In this document: positions 17,991 to 27,243 of the stretch, piece by piece
Layout: every line of letters begins with the position of its first letter
Numbering within the stretch: the stretch's first letter is position 1
Origin: Dechloromonas sp. UBA6271
GTDB lineage: Bacteria > Pseudomonadota > Gammaproteobacteria > Burkholderiales > Rhodocyclaceae
Direction: 5' to 3'
Length of the DNA stretch: 64,000 bases
NCBI GenBank assembly: GCA_002440665.1
Contig: DJUX01000045.1
Span: 1-64,000, forward strand
Notes under the pieces: generated by a model
Databases searched by the model: none
What the model was told of the DNA's origin: nothing
The model's input: the letters and a program-made list of their open reading frames with translations, nothing else
Made by a program: the position numbers and the translations under genes

Positions 17991-18619
17991 GCATTGCCGT
18001 CATCGACTACGGCATGGGCAACCTGCGTTCGGTGTCGAAGGCACTGGAGCATGTGGCGGGGGGCAAAGAGGTCATCGTTACGGCCGACCCGGCGGTGGTG
18101 GCCGCTGCCGAACGTGTCGTCTTCCCCGGCCAGGGGGCGATGCCCGACTGCATGCGTGAGCTCGATGCCCGTGGCCTGCGTCCTGCCGTGCTGGCTGCAG
18201 CGCAGGACAAGCCCTTCCTCGGCATTTGCATCGGCCTGCAAATGCTGTTCGAGCACAGCGAGGAAGGCAACGTCGCCGGCCTCGGCGTGTTTGCCGGCGA
18301 AGTTCGGCGCTTTCCCGACGACAGGATGTTCGCGGCCGACGGCCAGCGCCTGAAAGTCCCGCACATGGGCTGGAATCGCCTGCAGCAAAAACCGCATGCG
18401 TTGTGGGCCGGCATTGCCGACGGCGCCCGCTTCTATTTCGTGCACAGTTACTGCGTGCAGCCGGCCGATTCCTCCGTGGTGACCGGCACGGCCGAGTACG
18501 GCGTGCCCTTTACCTGTGCGGTGGGGCGGGATAACATCTTCGCCGTTCAGTTCCACCCCGAGAAAAGCGCCCAGGACGGCCTGCAACTATTGAAGAATTT
18601 CGTCGAGTGGCGTCCGTAA
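17987..18619 (+). CDS. hisH: Imidazole glycerol phosphate synthase, glutaminase subunit
   Basis: 210 residues, class I amidotransferase. Nucleophilic Cys in FLGICIGLQML; His-Glu of the triad in VQFHPEKS. It supplies ammonia to HisF. GTG start coupled to hisB. Confidence 0.97.
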   Translation: MSIAVIDYGMGNLRSVSKALEHVAGGKEVIVTADPAVVAAAERVVFPGQGAMPDCMRELDARGLRPAVLAAAQDKPFLGICIGLQMLFEHSEEGNVAGLGVFAGEVRRFPDDRMFAADGQRLKVPHMGWNRLQQKPHALWAGIADGARFYFVHSYCVQPADSSVVTGTAEYGVPFTCAVGRDNIFAVQFHPEKSAQDGLQLLKNFVEWRP

Positions 18620-18654
18620 GACGACGTCTGCCGTTAACTTCTCATACATATCCC

Positions 18655-19395
18655 ATGCTGATTATCCCCGCCATTGATCTGAAGGACGGCCAGTGTGTCC
18701 GTCTGAAGCAGGGCCTGATGGAACAGGCCACCGTCTTTTCCGACAGCCCGGCCGAAATGGCCCGCCACTGGCTGGCCCAGGGCGCGCGGCGCCTGCATCT
18801 GGTCGACCTGAACGGCGCCTTTGCCGGCAAGCCGAAGAACGAATCGGCGATCAAGGCGATCCTGCGCGAGGTCGGCGACGACATTCCGGTGCAACTGGGT
18901 GGCGGCATCCGCGACCTCGATACCATCGAGCGTTGCCTCGACGACGGCCTGACTTACGTCATCATCGGCACGGCCGCCGTCAAGAATCCCGGTTTCCTGC
19001 ACGATGCCTGCACCGCCTTCCCCGGCCACATCATCGTTGGCCTTGATGCCAAGGACGGCAAGGTGGCGACCGATGGCTGGTCCAAGCTGACCGGCCACGA
19101 TGTCGTCGATCTGGCCAAGAAATACGAAGACTACGGCGTCGAGTCGATCATCTACACCGACATCGGCCGCGACGGCATGCTCTCGGGGATCAATATCGAG
19201 GCCACCGTCCGCCTGGCGCAGGCCCTGACCATCCCGGTGATCGCTTCCGGCGGCCTGTCCAATATCGACGATATCCGGCAACTCTGTGCCGTTGAGTCCG
19301 AGGGCATCGTCGGCACCATCGCCGGCCGCGCCATCTACGACGGCTCGCTCGATTTCAAGTCGGCGCAGGAAACTGCCGACGAACTGGGCGTCTGA
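18655..19395 (+). CDS. hisA: Phosphoribosyl-formimino-AICAR-phosphate isomerase
   Basis: 246 residues, (beta/alpha)8 barrel. Catalytic Asp residues in IPAIDLKDG and YTDIGRDGML. Amadori isomerisation in histidine synthesis. Start at ATG 18655, giving the canonical MLIIPAIDL; the frame opens earlier but without family similarity. One-base overlap with hisF. Confidence 0.97.
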   Translation: MLIIPAIDLKDGQCVRLKQGLMEQATVFSDSPAEMARHWLAQGARRLHLVDLNGAFAGKPKNESAIKAILREVGDDIPVQLGGGIRDLDTIERCLDDGLTYVIIGTAAVKNPGFLHDACTAFPGHIIVGLDAKDGKVATDGWSKLTGHDVVDLAKKYEDYGVESIIYTDIGRDGMLSGINIEATVRLAQALTIPVIASGGLSNIDDIRQLCAVESEGIVGTIAGRAIYDGSLDFKSAQETADELGV

Positions 19396-20153
19396 TGCTC
19401 GCCAAACGGATCATTCCGTGCCTTGACGTCACGGCCGGCCGCGTCGTCAAGGGCACCAATTTCGTCGATCTGCGCGATGCCGGCGACCCGATCGAGATTG
19501 CCCGCCGCTATGACGAGCAGGGTGCCGACGAGGTGACCTTCCTCGACATCACTGCGTCGTCCGATCAGCGTGACATCATCCTGCACATCGTCGAAGCATG
19601 CGCCGAGCAGGTTTTCATTCCGCTGACCGTCGGTGGCGGCGTGCGCAAGGTCGCGGATGTCCGCCGCCTGCTCAATGCCGGCGCCGACAAGGTGTCGATG
19701 AATACGGCGGCGGTCAACGACCCGGATCTGGTGTTCAATGCTTCCAGCAAGGTCGGTTCGCAGTGCATCGTCGTCGCCATCGATGCCAAACAGGTTGCGC
19801 CGGGGCAGTGGCATGTCTTTACGCATGGCGGTCGTAACGATACCGGCCTCGATGCGGTCGACTGGGCAAAACGGGTCGAAATGCTCGGCGCCGGTGAAAT
19901 ACTGCTGACCAGCATGGACCGCGACGGCACCAAGAATGGTTTCGACCTGGCGCTGACCCGCGCGGTATCAGACGCGGTGAAGATTCCGGTGATCGCTTCC
20001 GGCGGCGTCGGCAATCTTCAGCATCTGGCAGACGGCGTCACCGAAGGTCGCGCCGATGCCGTGCTGGCCGCCTCGATCTTCCATTTCGGCGAATACACTG
20101 TGCGCCAGGCCAAGGAATACATGGCCAGCCGCGGCATCGAAGTCCGTTTGTGA
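19395..20153 (+). CDS. hisF: Imidazole glycerol phosphate synthase, cyclase subunit
   Basis: 252 residues, barrel paralogous to HisA. Catalytic Asp in IIPCLDVTAGRVVKG and VVAIDAKQ. Works with HisH to make imidazole glycerol phosphate and AICAR. 4-base overlap with hisI. Confidence 0.97.
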   Translation: MLAKRIIPCLDVTAGRVVKGTNFVDLRDAGDPIEIARRYDEQGADEVTFLDITASSDQRDIILHIVEACAEQVFIPLTVGGGVRKVADVRRLLNAGADKVSMNTAAVNDPDLVFNASSKVGSQCIVVAIDAKQVAPGQWHVFTHGGRNDTGLDAVDWAKRVEMLGAGEILLTSMDRDGTKNGFDLALTRAVSDAVKIPVIASGGVGNLQHLADGVTEGRADAVLAASIFHFGEYTVRQAKEYMASRGIEVRL

Positions 20154-20551
20154 GCGATCTCGACAATTCCCTGAACTGGCTGGAGGCGCTCAAGTGGGAC
20201 GCCGACGGCATGATTCCGGCCATCGCCCAGGATGAAAACGGGCGCGTCGTGATGTTCGCCTTCATGAACCGCGAGTCGCTGCAGGAAACAGTCCGTTGCG
20301 GCAACGCGGTATACTGGTCACGTTCACGTCAGCGTCTGTGGCGCAAGGGCGAAGAGTCAGGCCACTTCCAGAAGGTGAGGTCGATCCGCACCGATTGCGA
20401 CGGCGACGTGCTGTTGCTGGCGATTGAACAGGTTGGCGGTATCGCCTGTCACACTGGTCGGGAAAGTTGCTTTTTCAACGAATTGAATGGGGAACGCTGG
20501 GTTCCCGCTGATCCGGTTTTGAAAGACCCTAAGGAAATTTACGCAAAATGA
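20150..20551 (+). CDS. hisI: Phosphoribosyl-AMP cyclohydrolase
   Basis: 133 residues. Zinc/metal signatures DCDGDVLLLAIEQ and ACHTGRESCFF. Stand-alone HisI with a separate HisE, the common betaproteobacterial arrangement. GTG start; overlaps hisE by 4 bases. Confidence 0.97.
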   Translation: MSDLDNSLNWLEALKWDADGMIPAIAQDENGRVVMFAFMNRESLQETVRCGNAVYWSRSRQRLWRKGEESGHFQKVRSIRTDCDGDVLLLAIEQVGGIACHTGRESCFFNELNGERWVPADPVLKDPKEIYAK

Positions 20552-20874
20552 GCACGCATGACATCCTGCACCGTCTCTCGGAGACGCTCGCCTCCCGCCG
20601 TAATGCCGATCCGGAAACTTCCTACACCGCCCAGTTGTTCGCCAACGGTCCCGATTCGATCCTGAAGAAGATCGGCGAGGAATGCGCCGAACTGATCATG
20701 GCCGGCAAGGAAGGCAAGCGCCTGAACGTCGTCTGGGAATCGACCGACGTGATCTACCACGTGCTGGTGCTGCTCGCCTTCTATGGTTTGAGCATCGAGG
20801 ACGTCTCGCAGGAAATGCGCCGCCGCGAGGGGATTTCCGGCATCGACGAGAAAAAGGCCCGGAGCGCCAAGTGA
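20548..20874 (+). CDS. hisE: Phosphoribosyl-ATP pyrophosphatase
   Basis: 108 residues, all-alpha NTP-pyrophosphatase with KIGEECAELIMAGKEG and the Asp of VWESTDVIYH. Removes pyrophosphate from phosphoribosyl-ATP. ATGA-type overlaps at both ends. Confidence 0.96.
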   Translation: MSTHDILHRLSETLASRRNADPETSYTAQLFANGPDSILKKIGEECAELIMAGKEGKRLNVVWESTDVIYHVLVLLAFYGLSIEDVSQEMRRREGISGIDEKKARSAK

Positions 20875-21221
20875 GCGACTGTATCTTCTGCAAGATCGTC
20901 GAGGGAAAGATCCCGGCGCAGAAGGTCTATGAGGACGAGGACATCCTCGCCTTCAACGACATCAACCCGGCGCGCCCGGTGCATGTGCTGGTGATTCCGA
21001 AAAAGCACATCACCTCGCTGGCCACGGTGGCTGCCGAAGATACGCCGGTGCTGGGAAAAATGCTGGCCACGGCCAACGGGATCGCGACTGCGCAGGGCAG
21101 CCCGGACGGCTTCCGCGTCATCATCAATACCGGGCGGGTCGGGAATCAGGAAGTGCCGCACCTGCACCTGCATATCGTGGGCGGACCGGACCCGGTCGGC
21201 CCCATGCTCAAACGCATCTAG
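20871..21221 (+). CDS. hinT: HIT-family nucleoside phosphoramidase (HinT)
   Basis: 116 residues. N-terminal CIFCKIVEGKIPA and the histidine triad HLHLHIVGG. Hydrolyses AMP-lysine-type phosphoramidates. GTG start overlapping the hisE stop; conserved place between hisE and tatA. Confidence 0.95.
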   Translation: MSDCIFCKIVEGKIPAQKVYEDEDILAFNDINPARPVHVLVIPKKHITSLATVAAEDTPVLGKMLATANGIATAQGSPDGFRVIINTGRVGNQEVPHLHLHIVGGPDPVGPMLKRI

Positions 21222-21230
21222 GAGACAACC

Positions 21231-21461
21231 ATGGGCAGTTTTTCCGTTTGGCACTGGCTGATCGTACTGGTCATCGTGCTGCTGATCTTCGGCACCAAGA
21301 AATTGCGCAACGTCGGGCAGGATCTCGGCGGTGCGGTCAAAGGCTTCAAGGACGGCATGAAGGACGCGAATGCGCCCGACCTGTCGGCCGAAACCCCGCC
21401 ACCAGAAAAAGTCGGCGGCCAGACGATCGATGTCGAAGTGAAGGAAAAGACCAAGTCCTGA
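21231..21461 (+). CDS. tatA: Sec-independent translocase subunit TatA
   Basis: 76 residues: one membrane segment (about 7-22), Phe-Gly hinge (IFGTKKLRN) and amphipathic helix. Pore-forming, most abundant Tat subunit. Two hairpins follow before tatB. Confidence 0.95.
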   Translation: MGSFSVWHWLIVLVIVLLIFGTKKLRNVGQDLGGAVKGFKDGMKDANAPDLSAETPPPEKVGGQTIDVEVKEKTKS

Positions 21462-21500
21462 CCGGCAAACCGGCTTGCCGGACAGCTTCGATGCTGTCCG
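21462..21500 (+). promoter_or_regulatory. Paired hairpins between tatA and tatB
   Basis: Two perfect stems lie in the 64-base gap: CCGGCAA/TTGCCGG (21462-21468 with 21475-21481) and CGGACAGC/GCTGTCCG (21479-21486 with 21493-21500). They share three bases, so only one can form fully at a time. No T run. They may protect the tatA message or reduce tatB expression. Confidence 0.45.
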
Positions 21501-21525
21501 CTCGCCTTGCCTGCGGCTTATTCCT

Positions 21526-21900
21526 ATGTTCGATATCGGCTTTTCCGAACTCATGGTCATCGGCGTCGTCGCCCTGCTCGTCATCGGGCCGGAGAAACTG
21601 CCGAAAGTGGCACGCACCCTCGGGCATCTGCTCGGGCGCGCGCAGCGCTACGTCAATGACGTCAAATCCGACATCAACCGCGAGATGCAGCTCGACGAGC
21701 TGAAGAAGCTGCAGTCGCAAGTGACCGACTCGGCACGCGAACTCGAGAATTCGGTGCGCAAGGAATACGAAACAGCCCGCGCCGCCGTCGAGACGCCGGT
21801 CCAAGCGGCCGCTGCCGAACTGCAGGAGAGCGTGCACCAGGCAACACCGGCGACGCCGGCCCCGGCCGCCGTCGATAACACGGGCAAACCTGCCGCATGA
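21526..21900 (+). CDS. tatB: Sec-independent translocase subunit TatB
   Basis: 124 residues: membrane segment then Gly-Pro hinge (LLVIGPEKLPKVARTLG) and a long helix; Ala/Pro-rich tail. Substrate-receptor partner of TatC. Start at ATG 21526 gives the canonical MFDIGFSEL. Overlaps tatC by 4 bases. Confidence 0.95.
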   Translation: MFDIGFSELMVIGVVALLVIGPEKLPKVARTLGHLLGRAQRYVNDVKSDINREMQLDELKKLQSQVTDSARELENSVRKEYETARAAVETPVQAAAAELQESVHQATPATPAPAAVDNTGKPAA

Positions 21901-22736
21901 GCGATCCGCAGGACAACGCCGCGCCGGAGGAGTCGTTCATCTCGCATCTGGTCGAGTTGCGCGACCGGCTGTTGCGTAGCTTGATCGCCATCGCGGTGAT
22001 CCTCGCCGGGTTGTGCCTCTATCCCGGCCCCGGCGCCATCTACGACATTCTCGCTGCGCCGCTCACCAACGCCTTGCCGGAAGGGACAAAGATGGTCGCC
22101 ATCGGCGTCATCACGCCGTTCATGGTGCCGCTCAAGGTCACGGCCATGGTCGCTTTCGTGCTGGCGCTGCCGTTTATTCTCTACCAAGCTTGGGCCTTCA
22201 TCGCGCCGGGGCTGTATGCACATGAAAAGCGGCTCGGCATTCCGCTGATCGTTTCGAGCTCTTTCCTGTTCGTGCTCGGGATGGCCTTCTGTTACTTCTT
22301 CGTCTTCGGCCAGGTCTTCAGTTTCATTAACAGCTTTGCGCCGAAAAGCATTACCCCGGCACCGGATATCGAAGCCTATCTTTCGTTCGTGATGACCATG
22401 TTCCTCGCCTTCGGAATCGCCTTCCAGGTGCCGGTGGCGCTGGTTGTGCTGGTCAAGCTCGGCGTGGTGACGGTCGAGAAACTGAAGGAATGGCGATCTT
22501 ATTTCATCGTCGGCGCCTTTGTCGTCGCTGCCGTGGTGACGCCGCCGGATGTAGTGTCCCAGCTGGCGTTGGCGATTCCGATGTGCCTGCTTTACGAACT
22601 GGGCATCCTCGCCGCGCGCCTGGTCTCGCGGCCGGCGCCGGTCGAGCCTGTTGCGGTCGACCCCGCTGCAGAGGCAAAAATGGATGTCGAGATGGACAAG
22701 GCGGAAGACGAATTCCGCAAGTTGACCGGCAAGTAG
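21897..22736 (+). CDS. tatC: Sec-independent translocase subunit TatC
   Basis: 279 residues, six membrane segments. N-terminal SFISHLVELRDRLLRS with the signal-binding Glu, and FALPFILYQAW region. Receptor for twin-arginine signal peptides. Its stop abuts the stop of the convergent amidotransferase gene with no gap. A dispersed-motif copy lies inside the last 100 bases. Confidence 0.97.
   Translation: MSDPQDNAAPEESFISHLVELRDRLLRSLIAIAVILAGLCLYPGPGAIYDILAAPLTNALPEGTKMVAIGVITPFMVPLKVTAMVAFVLALPFILYQAWAFIAPGLYAHEKRLGIPLIVSSSFLFVLGMAFCYFFVFGQVFSFINSFAPKSITPAPDIEAYLSFVMTMFLAFGIAFQVPVALVVLVKLGVVTVEKLKEWRSYFIVGAFVVAAVVTPPDVVSQLALAIPMCLLYELGILAARLVSRPAPVEPVAVDPAAEAKMDVEMDKAEDEFRKLTGK
22646..22661 (-). 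repeat. Dispersed motif copy near the end of tatC
   Basis: GTCGACCGCAACAGGC on the minus strand, inside the last codons of tatC, with ATTTTTGCC upstream in the same sense. Confidence 0.6.
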
Positions 22737-23543
22737 TCAGGCCGGTTTCTTTTCCGGCCCCGGCCGGGTTTCCAGCATCTGCACCGGCTCCCCCTCGGCG
22801 AACCACCATAGCGTTCCGGCCGGCATTACGGTCCACGCCTCGTTGTCGGTCAGCGGCAGGGTGGCGATGACTGCCACGCGATCCGCAGCGGTCGTCATGT
22901 CGCTGAAATCGACGGTGACGTCCTGATCCTTGAGGTGCGCCTGGGTAAACGGCGCCTGGCGGACGATGTAGGCAAGTTTGGTCGAGGCATGGGCGAACAG
23001 CCAGTCGCCGTTCGAGAGCAGGAAATTGAATTCGCCGTGGCGGGCGATTTCCAGCGTCAGTTCATGGATTGCGGCAAACAGGTCGGCAGGTGCAGGCGGT
23101 GTGCCGCCGAAGCGCCGCCGCAATTTCTGGAGCAGCCAGCAGAAGGCGCGCTCGCTGTCGGTCACCCCGACCGGGATGAAGCAACCATCGAGTTCCGGCG
23201 TGAAATCGAGCAGGTTGCCGTTGTGGGCGAAAATCCAGTAACGCCCCCACAGTTCGCGCATGAACGGGTGGGTATTTTCGAGCCCAACCACGCCTTGCGT
23301 CGCCTTGCGGATATGGGCGATGACATTCTTCGAGTGAATCGGGTACTGGCGCACCAGTTCGGCGAGCGGCGACGTGCATGACGGCTTGGGCTCGAGGAAG
23401 ACGCGCGTGCCGCGCCCTTCGAAGAAGGCGATGCCCCAGCCGTCGGAATGAACGTCAGTGGCGCCGCCGCGCGCCTGGAAACCGGTGAACGAAAAGCAGA
23501 TGTCGGTCGGTACGTTGCAGTTCATGCCGAGCAGTTGGCACAT
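22737..23543 (-). CDS. Class II glutamine amidotransferase-like protein (YafJ type)
   Basis: 268 residues starting MCQLLGMN with Cys2 as N-terminal nucleophile after Met removal, followed by HSDGWGIAFF, VIAHIRKAT and FAHNGNL, the class II (Ntn) glutaminase pattern. No synthase domain is attached, so the physiological acceptor is unknown. It is 3 bases downstream of the DegS-like gene, probably co-transcribed. Confidence 0.85.
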   Translation of the reverse strand: MCQLLGMNCNVPTDICFSFTGFQARGGATDVHSDGWGIAFFEGRGTRVFLEPKPSCTSPLAELVRQYPIHSKNVIAHIRKATQGVVGLENTHPFMRELWGRYWIFAHNGNLLDFTPELDGCFIPVGVTDSERAFCWLLQKLRRRFGGTPPAPADLFAAIHELTLEIARHGEFNFLLSNGDWLFAHASTKLAYIVRQAPFTQAHLKDQDVTVDFSDMTTAADRVAVIATLPLTDNEAWTVMPAGTLWWFAEGEPVQMLETRPGPEKKPA

Positions 23544-23546
23544 CGC

Positions 23547-24701
23547 TCACTCCTGTTCCGGGCGCAGGGCCGGCCGCTTGCCGACTTTGACCTGCAGTTC
23601 GACGACGTTCTTGTCGCGGCGCAGGCGGAAAGGCGAACGCTCGTCGGGCTTGAGCGCGGCGATCAGGTCGAGCATGACCTGTGGGTCGGTGACCGGCTTG
23701 CCGCCGACCGTCAGCAGCACGTCGCCGGGACGGATGCCGGCGGCGTCGGCCGGGCTGCCGCGCACGACGCCGGCGATCAGTGCACCGTCGTTGTCCGGCA
23801 GGCCGAAGGACTCAGCCAGTTCGGGGGTGATTTCCTGGGCTTCGACGCCGATCCAGCCGCGTGTCACGGCACCGTGCTGGATGATCTGCTCCATGATGTT
23901 CTTGGCGCTCGACACGGGGATCGCGAAGCCAATGCCGAGCGAGCCGCCGGTGCGCGAATAGATTGCCGTGTTGATGCCGACCAGGTTGCCGTTGACGTCG
24001 ACCAGCGCGCCGCCCGAGTTGCCCGGGTTGATCGCGGCGTCGGTCTGGATGAAATTCTCGAAGGTGTTGATCCCGAGATGCGAGCGCCCGAGCGCCGAGA
24101 CGATGCCCATGGTCACTGTCTGGCCGACGCCGAAGGGATTGCCTATGGCCAGCACGACATCGCCGACGCGCAGGGTTTCCATCTGGCCGAAGGTGATCGC
24201 TGGCAGCTTGTCGGCCTTGATCTGCAGCACGGCGAGGTCGGATTCCGGGTCGCTGCCGATAACCTTGGCCTTGTAGGTGTGGCCGTCGTTCAGCGAGACC
24301 TGGATATCCTTGGCCGCCTCGACGACATGGAAATTGGTCAGGATATAGCCATTGTTGCTGACCAGGACGCCGGAGCCGAGGCCGAGATTCTGCTGCGGCG
24401 GGCCTTCCGGGCGCTCGCCGAAGAAGTGGCGGAAGACCGGGTCGTCGAGCAGCGGATGGCGCTGCTTCTTGATTATCTGGGTCGTGTAGATGTGGACCAC
24501 AGCCGGCAACGCGGCGCGCGCCGCTTCGCGATATGAGCCGCTGGCCTTGTGCTCGTCGTCGGCCCCCGCGCTTGGCGCCTGCTGAACCGTGACCGGAACG
24601 GGTCGCGACGGCAGCCACTCCGGCTTGAGCGTCTGGAGCACGAACAGAAACGCGACCGCAACCGTTACCGTTTGTGCAAAAATCAGCCACAACCTGCGCA
24701 T
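23547..24701 (-). CDS. DegS/HtrA-type periplasmic serine protease
   Basis: 384 residues: N-terminal membrane anchor (about 6-24), trypsin-like domain with catalytic triad His125 (TNFHVVEA), Asp155 (ESDLAVLQI) and Ser229 (NPGNSGGALVD), and one PDZ domain (about 270-370). One PDZ plus anchor fits DegS/AlgW, the envelope-stress protease that cuts anti-sigma-E; a DegQ-like housekeeping role is the alternative. Linkage to tatABC is common in this group. Confidence 0.9.
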   Translation of the reverse strand: MRRLWLIFAQTVTVAVAFLFVLQTLKPEWLPSRPVPVTVQQAPSAGADDEHKASGSYREAARAALPAVVHIYTTQIIKKQRHPLLDDPVFRHFFGERPEGPPQQNLGLGSGVLVSNNGYILTNFHVVEAAKDIQVSLNDGHTYKAKVIGSDPESDLAVLQIKADKLPAITFGQMETLRVGDVVLAIGNPFGVGQTVTMGIVSALGRSHLGINTFENFIQTDAAINPGNSGGALVDVNGNLVGINTAIYSRTGGSLGIGFAIPVSSAKNIMEQIIQHGAVTRGWIGVEAQEITPELAESFGLPDNDGALIAGVVRGSPADAAGIRPGDVLLTVGGKPVTDPQVMLDLIAALKPDERSPFRLRRDKNVVELQVKVGKRPALRPEQE

Positions 24702-24715
24702 GAAAGACCGTGTCG

Positions 24716-25462
24716 ATGAAACGTGAAGAACTGGTGGAGTATCTGGAAGGGCTGCTGCAGCCCGCGAAGTTCAGGGATTATTGCCCAAACGGCCTGCAAG
24801 TGGAAGGACGCACCGAGATCGTGCGGGTGGTTGCCGGGGTCACCGCCAGCCAGGCGCTGCTCGATGCGGCCGTGGCGCGTGGCGCCGATGCCGTGCTGGT
24901 GCATCACGGCTATTTCTGGAAGGGCGAGGATGGTCGCGTCACCGGCATCCGCCGCCAACGCCTGAAAACCCTCCTCGCTCACGACATCAACCTGATCGCC
25001 TACCATCTGCCGCTCGATGCGCACCCGGAACTGGGCAATAACGCGCAACTGGCCAGCCGCCTGGACTGGCAGTCCGACGGGCGTTTCGGCGAGCAGGATA
25101 TCGCCTGGCTGGGGCAGGCCGCGGCGCCGACGACGGCAGGCCGGCTGGCCGAACAGATTGCCATTGGACTGGCGCGCCAGCCGCTGCTGATCGGCGACCC
25201 GGAGCGCCCGGTTCACCGTCTCGGCTGGTGCACCGGCGGCGCGCAGGGCTACTTCGAGCAGGCCATCGCGCTCGGCGTCGATGCCTTCATTTCAGGTGAG
25301 ATATCGGAGCAGACCGTACACCTCGCGCGTGAAAGCGGCGTCGCCTACCTGGCCTGCGGCCATCACGCAACCGAGCGTTACGGTGTGGCGGCGCTCGCCG
25401 CCCATCTCGCCGCACAGTGCGGCCTGCAATGCGAGTTCGTCGACGTCGATAACCCGGTCTAG
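24716..25462 (+). CDS. NIF3/YbgI-family metal-binding hydrolase-like protein
   Basis: 248 residues. NIF3 signatures: DYCPNGLQVEG, ADAVLVHHGYFW, LIAYHLPLDAHPELGNNAQL, and ACGHHATERYG near the C-terminus, giving the His/Glu di-metal site. The family's reaction is unsettled (often labelled GTP cyclohydrolase I type 2). Start at ATG 24716; GTG 24710 is in frame too. It is divergent from the DegS-like gene (14 bases apart) and its stop overlaps the convergent fimV-like stop in CTAG. Confidence 0.88.
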   Translation: MKREELVEYLEGLLQPAKFRDYCPNGLQVEGRTEIVRVVAGVTASQALLDAAVARGADAVLVHHGYFWKGEDGRVTGIRRQRLKTLLAHDINLIAYHLPLDAHPELGNNAQLASRLDWQSDGRFGEQDIAWLGQAAAPTTAGRLAEQIAIGLARQPLLIGDPERPVHRLGWCTGGAQGYFEQAIALGVDAFISGEISEQTVHLARESGVAYLACGHHATERYGVAALAAHLAAQCGLQCEFVDVDNPV

Positions 25463-27243
25463 CGTTGGCGCTGCAAGCCGTAGGCGGCTTCCAGAACGAG
25501 CAGGAGGAGGACGATCTCTTCGACCACTTCGAGCGGAAAACCGCTGCGCTGGCCGGCGCGGTTGTCATGGACCAGCTGGTAGAGGTAGTCCATGCATTCC
25601 TGCGTTCCCCAGATGGCGGTGATGCGGGAGACGATGTGCTCGTAGTCCTCGAGTGACTTGAGCCCTGAAACCGGGGTCTGGAGATCCTGCCAGGCTGGCA
25701 CCTGCAGGTTGAATTTCTGGCGCAGGGCGGGCAGCAGTCTGGTGTACTCGCCGCTCAGGCCGCTGCGCCGGTAAAGATCAAGCAGCATCAGCCACGGCCG
25801 CGGGTTGTCCGAGGCGCTTTCTTCGATATGCCGGGCCAAGGTTTCGGCGGCGCCTTGCGGGCGGCCGAAGGAGAGCATGATCTCCGCCAGCGCAATCGCA
25901 CTCTCATCCTGGTCGAAGCGGACTTCGACAGGCTTCAGGTCAGTCGGCGCCCGCGAAAAGGCGTCGAGCTGAACGTCTGCCGCAGCGGCGGGTTTTTCCG
26001 GGGACTCGACCGCGACTGCCGGCTTCGTCGGGGGCGTTTCCGCCAGCGCGGCCGGCGCGGGTTTCGCCGGATGTCGCTCCTGCGGGATGGGCAGCGGACG
26101 TTTGTCGTCCACGCGGCGATCGCGCCGGCGCCCGAGGATATGGGTGAGGCCGCCGGCAATGGCGCCGCCCGCCAAGGCGCTGAGCAGGATCTCGAGCCAG
26201 TTGCTGTTGCTTGGGGCCGGTGGTGGCGGTTCGGCAGGTTTCGCGACGGGGGCGGGCAGGGCGCCGCTGGCGGCCTGGGCGGCCTGCAGTTTCTGCTGCA
26301 GGGTCAGCGTTTCCGCGGTCAGCGCCAGCGCCTTGTCGAGCGCTTCGATCTGCGTATGGAGCAGCTGGATCGTTGTTTCCATCTTGAGCATGCGCTCATC
26401 TAGCTCGGCCTTGCTGCCTTTGGGCGGTGCGTCTTTTTCGCCGGGCTTGATTTCGGCCGGCGGTTCGCCGAGAACGACGCGGTCGACGCCACTCGCCTTC
26501 GGCGGCGCGACAGGTTTGGCGACCTTGGGTGGCGGCGGAGGCGGGGGCGGCGGTTCGCTGCGTGGCTTCGTCTCCTGCGGGGGCAGTGTGTCGCGTTCGG
26601 CGGCGACGCGCTGCTTGACATCGGGAATGACGACCGCAGTGCCGTCGGCCAGCGCCGGGCGGCCGCTCAGTTGCGGATTGGCGCGCTTGAGCGCGGCCAG
26701 CATCCGTCGCTGCTGCGCCAGATTGTCCGGGACCAGTGTTTCGGCAATGCCTTCCAAGGTATCGCCCTCGCTGGCGCGCCATTCCTGAATCGCCGCGCCG
26801 CGGCTGCGCGTTCCATTGGCTGCGGTGGGCGCGCCGACGCTCGTAGTCGCGGGCGGTGGGCTGGCCAGAGCCAGTGGTTCGGCCGGCATCAGCACGTAAT
26901 CCCGCTGCAGATCGACACCACAGCCGGCGCGCAGGCCAATCAGGAAAATCGGTTCGGAAATCGGCTTGCTGCCGGTGATGTGCAGCCGGTAACGATTGCC
27001 TTCGCGCACCAGTTTGGTCTTGGCGGAGGAGATGACCGGCAGGTCGGAACCGTTCATCGGGGCCAGCGAAAAGCAGGTGGTTTCGAGAGGTTCGTCGGCT
27101 TCGGCATTGATCGGCACTTCCGCCCGCAACGGCTCGCCGATGCGCGAGTGCAGGACGATGTCGCCAAACCCGATCGCCCATGCCTGGGTGGTCGACAGCA
27201 GGGCCGCGCTCAGGGCGCTAAAGCGAAATGTTCTGGCGGTCAC
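25459..27243 (-). CDS. fimV: FimV/TspA-like peptidoglycan-associated protein
   Basis: 594 residues. Signal peptide (about 1-23), FimV N-terminal domain (about 24-120, IGFGDIVLHSRIGEPLRAEV), LysM-like segment (about 150-205, EGDTLEGIAETL...GTAVVIPD), Pro-rich linker, coiled coil (about 275-320), membrane segment (about 352-370) and an acidic cytoplasmic C-terminus with TPR-like FimV repeats. FimV proteins organise polar type IV pilus and cyclic-AMP functions. Here it stands alone, far from pilA at 39 kb. Confidence 0.85.
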   Translation of the reverse strand: MTARTFRFSALSAALLSTTQAWAIGFGDIVLHSRIGEPLRAEVPINAEADEPLETTCFSLAPMNGSDLPVISSAKTKLVREGNRYRLHITGSKPISEPIFLIGLRAGCGVDLQRDYVLMPAEPLALASPPPATTSVGAPTAANGTRSRGAAIQEWRASEGDTLEGIAETLVPDNLAQQRRMLAALKRANPQLSGRPALADGTAVVIPDVKQRVAAERDTLPPQETKPRSEPPPPPPPPPKVAKPVAPPKASGVDRVVLGEPPAEIKPGEKDAPPKGSKAELDERMLKMETTIQLLHTQIEALDKALALTAETLTLQQKLQAAQAASGALPAPVAKPAEPPPPAPSNSNWLEILLSALAGGAIAGGLTHILGRRRDRRVDDKRPLPIPQERHPAKPAPAALAETPPTKPAVAVESPEKPAAAADVQLDAFSRAPTDLKPVEVRFDQDESAIALAEIMLSFGRPQGAAETLARHIEESASDNPRPWLMLLDLYRRSGLSGEYTRLLPALRQKFNLQVPAWQDLQTPVSGLKSLEDYEHIVSRITAIWGTQECMDYLYQLVHDNRAGQRSGFPLEVVEEIVLLLLVLEAAYGLQRQR

